64,000 nt of DNA from Montifringilla adamsi (Eukaryota; Chordata; Aves; Passeriformes; Passeridae): contig JAGGNK010006448.1 of NCBI GenBank assembly GCA_017590115.1, positions 12,277,049 through 12,341,048 of the forward strand, read 5' to 3'. Below the pieces are notes generated by a model, which ran no database searches, had not been told where the DNA came from, and saw only the letters and a program-made list of their open reading frames with translations. This document shows, one piece after another, positions 39,042 through 52,487 of the stretch. Numbering within the stretch: position 1 is the stretch's first letter; the number at the start of each line of letters is the position of its first letter. The position numbers and the translations under genes were made by a program.

Positions 39042-42000
39042 GCCAGGCTGTTGTTTTAGCTGAATCAGTTCCCTGAATCACTTTGACAGTCAGAGAATTT
39101 CTGCCATGTATGTGAAGTTCACGAGGCTAATCTGCAAAGCTGAAACTTGAGACTCATTGAGAAGTGGGCTCCAAGAGCCTGAGATATGTGGTCTTGACTG
39201 CCTGTGCTCTCACTGCTGAGACTTTGCACTGCCCTTCTGCCATTGCATGCCCAGCTTGCTGGGTGACCTGTTGCTGGAAGATAGTTCTCCTTGGAAGGCC
39301 TCTCTTGGTTGTCTTCTCCAGGCAAACATCCAGCTGTCCATCAGCTGGGTTTTTATAGACCTTCCTGGGGGAGCAGCAAGAGCTGAAAGGAGAGAGGTAT
39401 GGGGTTAAGTCAGAAAAGCTTTGGGAGGCTCTGACCCGTAAGAGCATCTGCAGCTCCTACCCTGGAATTGTCTGGCTGTTTTTCCAGAGGAAAAGAAAGT
39501 GCTGAACAGTGTAGTTTGAAGGGGATGCAGGGGATGTTGCAGGGTCAAGCAGTTGGGGTGTTGTGTAGCGCAGTACCTCTGCATCCACGTGCTGTGGTTC
39601 CCCCATCCCGCTGTGGTCTGAAGGGGTGAAGCCAGGCTCTTTGCTTTTGCCTTGTGTCACTTCCACAACACTTTCCTTACCAACAAGTATTTAAAAAACC
39701 AAAATATTGTATTACTAACAGAATTTCTCCCATCATTTATTCATGAAAACTCAGTTAACTGAAACTTACATTGAAATGCCTATTTGAGAGTGCATAGATC
39801 AAATTAACTAGTGTATCAACTTGAATTTTTTTTAAAGGAAATTGAATATGCTGAATATACTGGTATTTCTTGGGCTGTCTGTTATATATGTTCCATATAT
39901 AACTTGGAAAAACATTTTTCACTTCTTTTGTCAGATAAATATTACGACAAGAGGATAAATAGTTACGTGCAAATATATTGGCAGTTGCATATAATCATAA
40001 ATGTGTGTACTGGTTTGAAGGGGCAGAAAATTATATTTAAAGGCATGCTGAGATGCTGAGATCTGAGCTGAGTATTTACTGACAGCAGTAGTGCATTTGC
40101 CACAAAGCTTGATGTCATGCTAGCAATGTATACAGGCTGCACACATCAGTACTTTATGCAAAAGTAAGCATAAACACGTATGACAAATAGGAAAGTTTAA
40201 GGGTCTTAGCTTGATGTTTCCTTGCTAATTAAATGTCTAAGCATACCATTGTTAATTTGCTTCACAAAGGAGCCTCGTGTGTTTTGAACATAGGATATGC
40301 ATCAAGTCCCTGTCACTGAATTTGTCAGTGTATTTACCTAAACTGTAGTTTGTCGCAGAATTCGTATTTGAAGGCCACAGCTACTCTCAAAGCTGCAAAA
40401 TCAGAATCAAATTGCATTTCTTTATCAAGTACATCTTCCATATCACACCCCTTTACATTTCTCTCATTCTGGTTTTTGCTGCCCAGAAGAGGCATTTAGC
40501 ACAGTAGTGCAATATAAGCAAGAAAGTTTGACGCTATCAACAGCCACTGCTTACGTTTAATATATTTACCAGAATCTTTGCCCTCCCTGCTAGGCTTTAA
40601 AAATCCTTTACGCAATCAAGAGCTTAGCCAACAAAATTAATTGTATTTTTTTTCCAGTACAATACTTGCTGTTACAGAGGAAGAAGATAAAGAATCAAAT
40701 ATTTGTATTATTTTTCATAGCAGTAGGTAATTTTTTACCATATCAAGAGCTATGCTTGCTAAGGTAATTGTAGCAAAAAACCAGAATTTGATCAGAATTA
40801 ATCAGGGCATTAAGTAGTTGTGCTAGGAGACTGAGAAGATATCTGTGTTCTCTTGGACCCCAAGCTTGGTAGATCATAACTAACTGGGAGGTGACTGAAG
40901 ACTTTGCTTTCCTCTGCAGGATCACATGAGAGGCTGGGTGTTGAAATGGATTGACTGTTGATAGGATTTGCCACAGTGGGTCATGCTTTCAACTGTGTGC
41001 TTCTCTTCTAGCCTATTACAAGCAGGCAGACTGGACACAAAGGCTGCATTGAAATATAGGTTAGCTTATATACAGCACAATAGTTAAAAATAGCCTCTGT
41101 TTCATGAGAAGTGTAGTCTGAAAGTGTCATTTTACTGTTACCTGCAACATGGATCTGTTCAAATCAGAATCTGTATTGGGATGTTTTTCAAGTATTTTTC
41201 AAGTATTCATGAAAGTTAAGAATGGAATCAACATTTGTATATATGTTGAAGAGATAAATTTTAAGAGTTTGAAACTTATTCTTTTGTATTGGAAAGCAGA
41301 TGAAGTACATGGAAGGGAGAAAATAATAGTCCAAAGTTTTCTGTTCCTTATTTTTTCCTTCTGGAGTGTGAATATAAATTGTTGATTAGAGCTTTAAAAG
41401 CTGAAAGAATGCATTCGGAGATTTTCAAATTACTTTTGGATCTGATTTTTAAAAAATCCAGGACCTGACACTTCAGTGGAGTTTAGAGATGATAGACTTT
41501 ATTTTTTTCAACTACCTTATGTTATTGGTCAGCTTCATCTAGTTCAGTAATTGAAAGAATATCAGCATGGCAAAGCAAGGTGAAGTTAGCAGAGCAATGG
41601 GAGAGCAGGTTGACCTGGTAATGACCCTGAGTTTTTCAACTGCTGTGCTATATTCATGCTTACCTGTATTGTCAGTATTTAAGGGACAGAGATCCCTGGG
41701 GTGATTATAAGAATACTGTTGTTACAAATGACAGCTGTTCTGCATGGAATGCTTTTCTGTCCGTTCACGCAGGGGCACCACAACCATGTGCTGGGTGCAG
41801 TTTTTCTGTACCTTTAATTCTTTTGCATTCCTGATGGGTGTTTAATCACCCAATTCAGATATGCCTTTCAAGATAGTCAGTATTCCAAAGCAATTTGATG
41901 GTGATCCAGGTGTGGTCTAACTCTTGAGGCTCAGAGCAAGAGCCTCAGCTAAAGAGAGAGGAGCAAGTGATGCCCAGAAGAAATGGGCATGTCTTGTCAG

Positions 42001-44870
42001 CTCCCATCTCAGTGTCATCAGAGGCCACTGCACCTGGAAGAGCTGAGATACCGGGCTGTGTCCTGGCCATGATCTGGCGAAGCACCCTAATCCTCCAGCT
42101 CTTGCTAAACTGGGAGATAGTGCTAGCTGAAAACAACATGAGTGATGACAGTGACAAAGAAAAGGCTTTTCTGACAGCTCATTTAAACATCCAGCGCATT
42201 TAGAGAATGTACAACAATGTTTTGTGTGCCAGATAAGAAATGGTGGTCTGAGAGGCTAAAACGTTTGTGATCTGCTTATATGAGCACCCCAGTCCCTGCA
42301 GGACCTAAGAAGATAATTAGATAATAGGCTTCCAGCAGCTGCTTTTGTTATATCTAGTCACGAAAAGAGAAAGAGGTAGCCTGTAGCATACCAGAACATA
42401 ACACAGGAATTAATGGAATGTACAGATACAATCAAAAGGCACAGGTCATCATGGAAAGGACTGCACACAACAACCATAAACATTTTGGTTACTCAGCATT
42501 TTATTCTTGGCTCCATGAGACTTATTTTACCAGAGGACAGGGTGACAAAACCAAGCAAATTGCTCTCAGTCAGGGAATATCTAAAGGCCAGGTTTCTAAG
42601 GGCATTAGAAGTCATTCCCGACAACACAAAGTCTATTGTCCTAAATGCTTGTGTTAGTGTGGGTGGTTGTTTGTTTGTTTTTAGGAAAACGAAATGCTAG
42701 TAGTATAGATGAAAAAAACAGTAGAAGTCATCAGTAACTTCTTTATGCATCTGCTGCCTTTGTCTGTATATCTTCTTCATTTCTGCATCTGCTGCATTTT
42801 CTTACAGAACATTTAATTTTCAGAGATTAGATGAAAAATGAAAATACACTTAAGCACTGTTTGCCATCCTTTTTTTTCCCCCCGAAACCTCCTTTCAGAC
42901 TATCTTTAATTTCATTTTCACAGTTTTGTTTATTACTATCCATTTATTAGCTTTTCTTTCATTCCATTCAAAACTCATATGCATAATGCAGTCTCTCTTT
43001 AGGGCCCTTATTATGAGTATATTTAAATCTCTTTTAACTCAGTTCAGGGAAAAGGAATCTTTGAATTACATATTTATTGCTATTTTGTTCAATTTCCCTT
43101 AAATTCTTTATAAATTCTTTGACTAGCTTTAGGTTTTGACTTCTCTTAAGACAGTAGGTCCTACCTTGAAAAACTAGGAAGGCTTCCCACTTGTTAGCCT
43201 TCATCAACTAACAGCTGGACACTGAAGCACTGTTACGGCAAATGGGAGCACGAATGAGTTGTTTCCCACTGAAGAAAAAAAGAATGGCAATGATGCTCCA
43301 AAACAAAGCTGTTTGGGTTATCATGATAACTTTTCTAGCAAGCAGAATTGGTTGAGTAGAATTATCAGCTGCAGACACGCACAAATCGTGCTCACTAGGC
43401 TGGGTGGTTTCAGGGAGGAGGATGAAATTTGCAGTGACATTTCTGCATGTAATAGAGCAAAGCTCTGGTCTGTAAAAAAAGCAAAGATATCCCCTCACAG
43501 GTCCTGCCCCGTGGTGAAAGCATAGAGAAACTTGGGAAGATTACAATTCTTGCAGTCTGTGGATTATCCCAGATCTCTGACTCTACACATGCATTTGCTT
43601 TAGATAATTAAAGAAGCAGAAAAAAATCATGTGCCTTTTTTCATAGAAATAATTTGTTATTTGAGTGACTGGTGTCACTGGGTAGCTACAAAGCATGCCT
43701 TGTTCCTGGCATCTCTAAGGGCCTCCTTTTCAGATCCAGAACAATATTTTGAAGTTTGTGTCTCTGTTAGCTCCTGTCTCATGTCCATCAGCTCCCTACA
43801 GCTGCTGCCAGATCTGACCCTGTTGTCCTTTGGGAAAACTCTTGTTGATGGGCCATGTCTTGTCCAACTTGATCATACAACCTCAGGAAATCATTCATCC
43901 GTGTCTGTTTGCCCTGTAAACATTTACATTACTGTGCTGGGCTGAGCACAGGGCGCAACTTTCATTCCCTGCAGCCTGTCCATTGAAAAACGCTAATTCA
44001 GAGTAGTCTGGCACTGCTCACCTGCTTTCTTCAAATCAGATCACACTCTTGATTATTTAGATTCACTTAATAGCTGCCTGCCTGAACTGTGTCTTCCTCT
44101 GTGCTTGGGGATTCCCCTGGGAGCTTTACTCCATGCAAGTAAGATATACTGCAGTCTTTATAAGAGGCCTGTTTTGTTGTCTGTATTTTGTGTGTTATAG
44201 CTCCTCAGGGACTCAACTGCAAGAGTTATTATGGTGGTGACTTACAGCATCCTGATGTTATGTATAGATCACTTAATTACATTTGAATGCCTGAAGAGTA
44301 AAGAGATGCTTCCCTTTTGCAAAACCACCAGCCCAAAAGAGGTATTTTCAAATTAAAGCTCCCCCCATCTTAAAATTTTTAAAGTCCACGCCCACTCTTG
44401 GGAAAGTATCATTTGTTTTAAATGTTACTGCACGTACTGTAGCCTTTCTCAAGAGCTGCATGAAAAGATGATACTTTGATCTGAAGTTGGATCACTTGGA
44501 GAAACGTTTTCTGCATGAAATGACGAATTGTTCTGCATCATCAAGGGAAACAAATTAAAAGGAGATTTTTTTTCAGTCTCTCTTAATCCAGTACACAAGA
44601 AGGAGCATTTATTTCAGTCCAAAAGTATAAGATCTACTCAGTAGATTGTGTGAGTGTTGTTGTTTATCCGCAAAGACCGTAGGGGGAAAAATGTGATAGT
44701 GAGTGCTTGTCAGTAAGATCCTTTTCTTTTGGAGATCTGAGACAGAGCCTAAAGTAAAAATGGCATTTTCTTGTACTTGTGAATTTTAAAAAAATGTCTT
44801 CTAAAATGCAAAAGAATTTTAAATAAAACTTGCAACAGCAGGTTGTAGTAGGCAGAAATGTAAGTGTGAT

Positions 44871-44894
44871 GGTGTATTTTAAAAAAAATACACC
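44871..44894. other. Short perfect inverted repeat (10-bp arms, 4-nt loop)
   Basis: GGTGTATTTT at 44871-44880 is the exact complement of AAAATACACC at 44885-44894. The inner part is A/T only, so the significance is modest. Confidence 0.8.
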
Positions 44895-45616
44895 CCAAAG
44901 CTAAAGATTTCTTTTCTCTCAAGCAGAATAAAAGTAAATTTGCTATTAATATGGAGAAAAATTTCACAAGTGCAGCTGAAGCAAAAACTGTCACTGACCT
45001 GATTGTAAAGATACAGCAGTGTTTAAAAGTGTGCTAGGCAGGATTAATTCCCACTTAGAAGCAAATTTAAGGTTTAGAGGGGGTTGGTTGGAAGGAGACA
45101 TACATAAATAATTGCCTCCTGATCTGGAATTTCCGCTTGGTTTCTGGCCAGCTGGAGGAGTGGACGTTTTTAGACAGGACAGCAGTTGTTAGTTTTTCTC
45201 ATCATTAGCAGTCAAGAAGGTTTGTCCTTCGACTTGCAGTTAACTGAGACAAGGTGTTGAATGGTAAAAAATTGAGCTGTCCTTGAGTATGTTCTGTTTA
45301 TGCAGCAAGCCACATCTTTTAAATTCATTATTTTAACTTAGTCATTAAAAATAGTTAACTTTGAGGGGAAGGAGGCGTATTTCATCAACATTGTTTCATT
45401 GCATATTCCAGACATATTTTACTACACATTTAAATTATTATGTAGTATAGTATTGATATCCCAGATGTACTGCGTCCCTGATGTGTGGGCATACACGTGG
45501 CCGTGTTTGTAGCTCTGTAAAATGACTAGACCACTGATGCTGGGGACAGGCCTTGCTGGATCAAGGCCTGGGGAACAGGTTGTCTGTCAGCACTGAAATA
45601 AGTACAAGGGACTTTG

Positions 45617-45640
45617 ATTAAAAAAAAAAAAAACAAACAA
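45617..45640 (+). repeat. Poly(A)-rich run with AAAC units
   Basis: An A run of about fourteen followed by ACAAACAA. It lies just before the GC-rich patch. No element boundary is recognised. Confidence 0.75.
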
Positions 45641-45699
45641 TCAGCCTCACCAGTTTTTTTAGTGAGTGTTGGAGGAATGTCGGGCTTGGTTTGTTGTGG

Positions 45700-45970
45700 G
45701 CTACAGGTGCGGCTGCGTTCCACTCGCGTGAGCCCAAGTGGCATCTTGAGCTGTGTCCGTGTTGTCAGGGCTGGGAAGGATCTCACAGCCCTTCCCTGGC
45801 TGGCCCAGCAGGGCAGGGAGGCTTCCTTTCTGCCCCAGGGCCCCGCCAGCCCTGTCTGGCCCTGCCCATCTCCAGCACCCCACGGCAGCCCTGCCCCAGC
45901 CGTGCCCAACAGGGCTGGTCCCCCACAGCCTGGCATGGCCATGGGCCCCCTGAGCTGGGCTCCCATTGAT
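45700..45970. other. GC-rich, C-biased patch; not a convincing gene
   Basis: A sharp rise in C content on the + strand within AT-rich intron, made of CCC/CCCC runs separated by TG, AG and GC. CpG is sparse, so this is not a typical CpG island. Long frames are open in all three + registers and two - registers at once (up to 168 codons at 45614-46120). Simultaneous openness indicates lack of A/T stop codons and not selection for a protein. It may be a worn repeat or regulatory segment. Confidence 0.6.
45833..45867 (-). other. G-quadruplex motif on the minus strand
   Basis: On the + strand five C runs of three or more lie at 45833-45867 with spacers of 4, 5, 7 and 2 bases. The complementary strand therefore fits the G3+ N1-7 quadruplex rule with one run to spare. 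In a FARP1 pre-mRNA the sequence would be C-rich, so any quadruplex would form in the template DNA or in an antisense RNA. Confidence 0.75.
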
Positions 45971-46120
45971 GAAGCAGCTGTCATAATTTTCCTTCTTTAT
46001 TGCCTGGTGGGAGTAATAGGAATTGAGGTTGTTTTCTGTTGTCACACAGTACTTTCAGTGCCAGGAGCCCTGCTTCTGCTCCCTTCATTTACTCTGAGTC
46101 AATGTCTGACTTTCTCCTGA

Positions 46121-48300
46121 GCAATCTCTGTTCAATCCTCCCCCTTTGTCTTCAGGAAGAAGTTGTCTTTCTCCTCCACTGCTCACCTCCCCCACACTCT
46201 TTAAATGAAAACTCATAGGCTGGATTTCCACCCCTAGCAAAACAAAGAGAAGTTTTAAGACACTTAATTATGGAAGATGTGCTGCAGTAAGTAAAGGGAT
46301 TATCAGTAGCAGAATTAAATCTTGGAGAGTAAAAACTTGAAGTTCATGTGTGGAAAAATTAATGCTATGAGGGCCTCAAAGCCAATTAAACTAAATCAGT
46401 GATTTCTATGAGCACTACGGTCTGCTGCTAATCAAAGCTGTTATTATAGTAAAAAACTCTGATCATTAAACAAGTCCTTTTCTATGTGGCAAGACACCAT
46501 TGCGGACACATTTGTATCTGCAATAATCTACTTATTCATATTCCTCATTTAGTTCTATATTGCTAAAACTCTCTGGATTCTAAGAAAAAATGTGCCACAG
46601 TACTGTATACTTAAATATCGTGATGTGACATAACCTAAAACAAGTAATGAACCAGAGGTGCGGTAAGTGACCATCTCATTACAAACCTTTCTGTCTTCCC
46701 CATTGTTCAGCCTTTGGGAATAGGAATAATGACTGTTTAGGTTGCTAAGTTAAAATAATGTGCTTACGCAGTAAATTGCTATGAGAAAAGTCCCTCTGTA
46801 TATATCTGTTTGCTTATGCCTCCCTGCAGGGAATAATGCATGCATAAGATCCTACATAAGGAACACACACTTTGTTGTGCATAAGATTTATGTAGTAAAT
46901 TTTATCTATGCCTGGAATCCTTTTGTTATTAATGATTATAATTATTAGAGTGTGTGAGCTATAGCTGCCATTCCCACAGGCAGCAGTCCCTCACCCCCAT
47001 CTTCACATCCCTGCAGCAGAATCATCCCTTTAACAGCAAACACAGATTTCCAGGTATCTTCATCTTCTTCTTTCCATCCCATCTTTACTTTGCCCTGTCA
47101 GCAGTCCTAGCTCTGCCCTGTCCACTGACCACTGTTGACTCTCGGCCCTGACATGGGTGGTATAAATCAGTTTGCCAGTACTGCATTGCAAACCATATTT
47201 GAAATTGTTTTCTTGGGTTATTTTCCACTTCTTCCAGGGCCCAGCGATCAGTTTGTGGGATAAGCAGCAATTCTTTTATACTTGGGGAGCCATTAGTTTT
47301 TTGCAAGCTGTTTTTGTGTCATGTTTGATTTTTTTCAAAGATATATGCTTTTAAAGTGTTGTTTAAAAAAAGAAGCTTCTAAACAATTTCTGGTATTCTT
47401 CCTTCAAAGGCAAACTCACAGAAAGAAAGTTAAGTTTTTGGTTTTCTCTGGGTATTGTAAACCTGTGTGTTACAACTTACCTTGGGTATTCCAGACTCCT
47501 CTTGATGGTTATGTGTCAAATTATTCTGACAATGAAAGTGTCAGGGAAGATACATACCCTTCAAAACACTTGTGTGTGAGACAAGTACTAACTGACAGCT
47601 ATGGGAAAAGTCAGGAATGGTGAGTCAGAGGAAGAAAACCACTGTAGAAGTGTTTGGCCTCTGTATAGGAAGTGCTGACCACTTAACCTGTCCTTCAGGT
47701 TTCTGATTAAGTAGAAAAATAAGTAGTACTGTGAAAATCAGAGGGATAGCGGGTGCTATCTTCACTGGTGCTCATTTACCTGTTGCATTAAGGCCATACT
47801 TGGTATAGATAAACAAAATGTTGAGTTTTTTTGAACATCAGAGGGTGTCAACAACTAGTGTTCTGTTAGAATGGTCAAATCCAGAAATACTCAGTATTTC
47901 TCTCTCCTGAATGTTTGCTGCATGTTTGGAGTGCAGATCTTGAGAGTGAGCCAACCTGGCTCCATAAACCTGTTGAGGGGTCCACTTCTCCCAGACCTTT
48001 GTCTCCTGGCCCCTCTGGTGGATGTCTGTGTAGGCAATGTGGGGACATGGTGTCCTTTGGTGGAGTGTATTGCAAGACCCGAGAGGTAATTTTAGCTCCA
48101 ACAATGGCCTTGTTTGGTGCCAATCTGATAGCAGCCATCCTGGTTTGCAGAGATCACAATCTACTTTATGCTTGGTGTGCTGTCAGTCTTTTGCATGTTA
48201 AAAATCAAATACTGTTTATATAAAGAAACAAAGTGGAAAAAATAGTTCTGTTCCTGTTGAGAACTTGTCAATTTATGTTACTAAATGTCATGTTTTTCCT
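46121..48300. other. FARP1 intron, no gene seen
   Basis: AT-rich intronic sequence. Frames of about 100 codons at 47321-47623 and 47915-48223 do not resemble any protein I know. No repeat family was recognised. Confidence 0.5.
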
Positions 48301-48862
48301 GCCTGCAATCATTTTTTGCTTCATGAGCTTGCGGAGGAAGCACTGCACAGCATCTCGTGGAGAGGAAGCTGCTCATTCGCTGCCCTGACCTCGGAGCGTC
48401 TCCTGGCAGCCCAGCCTGGGCCTGCTTCCTATGGGTTTTCCCACTGCAGAACCTTTCCCCTGGGGACCAATCACTCTGGGCCAGTGCAGCTTTTGCCTCA
48501 GAATGCACAAAGTCTGTTCAGTCTCTGCACAGCACGGGAGGTTTTCAGAAGCTGTTTGCTGAGTGACATCAGTGCAGTGGTTTCTCTCCTTTGACGGGGA
48601 GAGCTGAGGATGAGTTCCCAACCACAAGATGCAGCCTCTGGTGGTCTTGCCTCCCACCTCCAGCTGGGTGTTTGGCAGGACGTGCAGCTGCTGCGAGCCA
48701 GCTGGCCGCACCTCCCACATCGTCTCCAGCTCTGGGTGGAGAAGCACTGGTGGCACAAGGAGAGCAAGAACAGCAATGCAGAAGGTACCTGTGCAGTCAG
48801 GGGTTCTTGGGTACCCTAACCAGGCCCTAGACTGCAGTCTTATTAAACCAAAATTCTCTTAA
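48301..48862. other. GC-rich patch with multi-frame openness
   Basis: About 560 bases of GC-rich sequence. All three + frames are open across roughly 48629-48819, and two minus frames overlap them (to 127 codons). A piece at 48664-48784 is bounded by CCTCCAG and GAAG|GTACCT, which look like acceptor and donor. None of the translations resembles a known family, and openness in five frames argues against a real coding exon. It is not part of FARP1. Confidence 0.5.
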
Positions 48863-51800
48863 TCCTTCAGCTCATGCTGCTGTATCTATAAAGCACCATT
48901 GCCTATTCATGAGAAGAAAAGCCTTCAAAATCTTATTTGCACACTTAAAGTCACTTCAACCCAGCAGTGTGCAGATGCTCTTGCCTACTCCCCCAGTACT
49001 CTGAGGTGTAGCCAGACACTGTTTCTGCTTGTGCTGCAGAAACAGCTGGTGAGGAGGTCTCATGCTTTTGCTCCATCATTTAGTAATTAAAGGCTAATCT
49101 TATAGCTGCCTTAAATGGCAGAATGGAAGCTAGCTCTGCCATCTTCAGATTTTTTTTAATTAAATAGATTACAGTGCGGCATGCCTTGAAAATCCCCTTT
49201 TCAAATGTCTTCTTTGCTCTTTGCTTAATATGTGGTCTTACTACAAGCACTCACAGCTCCAGGTCTTTATATGATACATGAAAATATTTTACCAGTGTGA
49301 AGGAATGGCATGGGTGTTACAGGTTTGGCAATTTAGAGTCTCAAATTACATTCGTGTCAATAAGACCACAATATTTCCTTCATGCCCCTAAGGAAAAGGA
49401 AATTAAGTCAAAAAGCCTTTACATTTCAAATATTGAAAGATGGTAAAAGGGCTACTGTGAATTGCCTTTAAAAAAAAATACATTCAGTCGTTTTGCATAT
49501 AACTGAGAATACTTATTTAGGTATCCAAACCCATTTCTTGTTGGACAAAAACTGCAGGATGAAGCTTTACAGTCCCTTGTTGAAAGTCTGCCATAGCATC
49601 AAGGTGTGATGTGATGAAATCAAGACAAGGAGCACGTAACATGGCCTTTCTTTTTTCTTATTTGGGGGGATGTTTAGTGCAGTCTATTCACCCCTCCACA
49701 CCAAGAATAAATTGTCAGCAGTTTCTTAGTCTGCTGAGTGCAGTTGATCTCACAGCAGTGTGTGGTGTTTCATTATTTTCTTCAGTATTCTTAAGAAGGT
49801 CTGTAGGAGAGGTGGATTTACCATAATGGCGGCTAAGTAGTTTAACTTAATCCTGAATAAACAAAAATATGCTCTCACCAAGGACCTGGCATCTGGGAGT
49901 GTCAACATTTATTACTGCAAGGCTCAGAAGAGATAAAATTACCATTAGCCTCCACAGAAAGACTGTGGATGTATTTTGAAAGGCATGTACTTCAAAGCAC
50001 ACACTAGCCTCTCAGAGAAACTAGTTTAGATACTTAGATGCCTGTATTAGTAACGACACAAGCAAAATGCTCATCTCTTCACTTGATTTGTGCTTCAGAG
50101 CTCTCATTTTACGTGTTCGTGGTCCTTCCCCATGGACCAAGGCTGGAATAGGTGTGTTTACTATGGCCCATATGTGCATTTACAGTTGTGTGAGTTTGTA
50201 CTCAAAGGTTTTATCTACGGCTTCTGCCAAAATGTCTCCGTGAGGGAAACTGTATTTAGTAATTAACTGAGGTTTGGTGGGGTCTGGCCATCTGGCAGCA
50301 TGCTGCTGTTGACAAGCAGGTTGGGGTGCAGTGCCCATGGACTGCCACGTCCAGGGGACTGTGTTGTGTCATTATTACAGATGCTTCCATGAAATACCGG
50401 GGTCTGGGATTATTCAAGCGTTTGGACCACCAGTTGTAAACCTGTATCCATCAAAAATGGATAAACCCACAACTACACATTTTGTTTATTGCAATAAGGT
50501 ATTGGGTTTTTCCATTGTTCTTGTTAGTGGTTTAAATAGTGAACATCTAACCTAGATTTCATTCCTAAGAAAGGAATTGTAGTAAGTTGCATGAGTATTT
50601 GAAAGTGAATTTGTAATAAAATAATAGGTTTAAAATTTATTCTAAGTATTTCTTTGAGGGGAAAACCCAGCCCACAACAACACTTGGATTTCAGTGAGTG
50701 GACTAATACTTCTTGTAAGTTTGGACTTAGGAGTCATCACTGCAGTTCCAGTGAGAGGGAAAATGTTTTCTGAAGGAATCTCTCTTCCTCCAACCCATGC
50801 AAGCTCCCTCTTTTACAGCAAAGCTACAACTTTTGGGACTCTGCTAGGAGCACTTGTGCAGGATTGTTGTCTGCTGCTGATTGCTCTGTGCATGCTGCAG
50901 CCCGAGTCAAAAAGGCTGCTCTCTGTGTTTTACATAGGAAAGCCAAATACTCAGAGGAACTAAAGTACCATCCCAAGGTCTCATCTTCTATTCATAGCTG
51001 TCCTTCCCTAAGAGAAACATAGATAGGTAGATAGATAGATAGACAGACAGACAGACATCTGAAGGCAATTCCGTTCTTTTGTAAGGCTGGAAAGATGTGT
51101 CACACATTCAAACTGTATCTTCACAGCAAAGTTTCTGTTAGGTGAATGAGTTTTGGATGGGTCAAGTTATCCACAAGAGGGAAGGATGACTTCCTGGTCA
51201 AGCTCGTCATGAACAACTATGCTTGATAGAGTGGAAAGTATTTTTATTACTAATTCCTCCAAGATTAGGCATTAGGGTTTTTTTCAGAGAGTATCTGTAG
51301 CAGGAGTGTGGGTACTGAAAAATGGCTTGAACTCAAAAATGTCTCACTGCATCAGTGGACTTTGGTTCTTGCTCTCCTATTAAGTTGAAATTAAAATTTG
51401 TTTCTGAATTACCTCTTTCAAAGAATGACCCTAGAACAGACATTGAATTGAGCAGATCAGAATAATTTGGATAAAACATTTGGAAACTGTGAAATTTCCT
51501 CCCAGCTACTGAGAGCTCTCCAGTCTGCAATGCTTCTGTTTTCTTCTTGCTCTCAGTTGGCAGTACCTTATGCCAGGGGTAGTTGAATTAAAGTCAATAG
51601 GCTAGATTATGTCCTGAGGACTTGACCCACAGTAACTGTGGTATGTTGCTGAGCAACCTCACAGGGCTCCCAAGGAATGAGCTGTGCTCAGGGAGCCACA
51701 ATTTACTCTTTTTTTTTTTGTTTTCCAAGGGTTTTAGCAGTTTGTTGCCAGTAAACTTCTACTTAGCTTTGTTCCAGTTCTTGCACAGTGCTAAACTTAG

Positions 51801-52487
51801 CTGTTCTCCAGCTACCTGTCCTAGGAGAAGCAAATGGGGGCCTGTTTCCTGGCCCCCCACACACTTACATTCCAGCAAGCAGCTGCTTAGAGGTCTTGTT
51901 CAGAAGCCCACCACATCAAAATGAATCTTGACATTAGTTGTAAAGACAAATTACAGGCTGGGTTAATGTTATGATAAAAGCCAGACCTTTTTTTTTTCCG
52001 CCATGCCTACCAAGGCAAGCAACTTTTTAGCTTTCCTTTGAGCAAGTTATTTGCATCAAGTTCATATTCTGTAGTTCTTTCTGTTATGAGCTGAAAAGAG
52101 CCAGTTCTTTCAAGGCCAGATACTGCTGAGCTTTGTGAGGGAAATAATTATTTTCAGAATAAAATGACTTATTTCAGATCAGTGTGTCTGCAGGGGAAGT
52201 GGAGCTACTCCAATTTTGTTTATTTTTCAATAACTATTCCCATTAACTTTTCCATATCCAGTCCAGCATTTTCAGGAGTTGTGCCACCACCATTCAAACT
52301 GGATGCTTATCAGAACAATTTATAGAGCAAACCGGCACCATGATTAGAGAATTATGACATAAATTATCATTGAGACTTACGGTATGTAACAGGTGTTTGT
52401 CCACAGGCACAAATCAGTATCGTGAAGAGCTTACAGGGAAATCTTTTAATTTCTACAAATAATAAGCAAATTTTTTAAGCCTTTCTT
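48863..52487. other. FARP1 intron, no gene seen
   Basis: AT-rich intronic DNA with the GATA/GACA microsatellite and an 11-nt T run at 51709-51719. No recognised exon. Confidence 0.55.
51021..51056 (+). repeat. Compound tetranucleotide microsatellite (GATA then GACA)
   Basis: Units of GATA (with one GGTA variant near the left end) pass directly into units of GACA, about nine units in all. The switch can arise from one T-to-C change spread by slippage. Confidence 0.95.

Larger units (their letters stand above)
34883..45600. other. FARP1 intron, no gene seen
   Basis: More than 10 kb of AT-rich intron. It contains the pyrimidine tract at 38995-39041 and a short 10-bp-arm palindrome at 44871-44894 (GGTGTATTTT / AAAATACACC). 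Around 41920-42130 a composition bump resembles degraded repeat sequence ('ccaggtgtggtct'), but I could not assign it. No FERM exon was recognised. Confidence 0.55.

Noticed and set aside
41187..41212. Short duplication of TTTTTCAAGTAT
   Set aside because: A 13-base unit duplicated once in AT-rich sequence; ordinary replication slippage.
45526..46120. Overlapping frames of 168, 152, 114 and 92 codons on both strands
   Set aside because: Five registers are open at once in a C-rich patch, giving Pro/Ala/Gly-rich translations. This reflects absence of A/T-rich stop codons and not coding selection.
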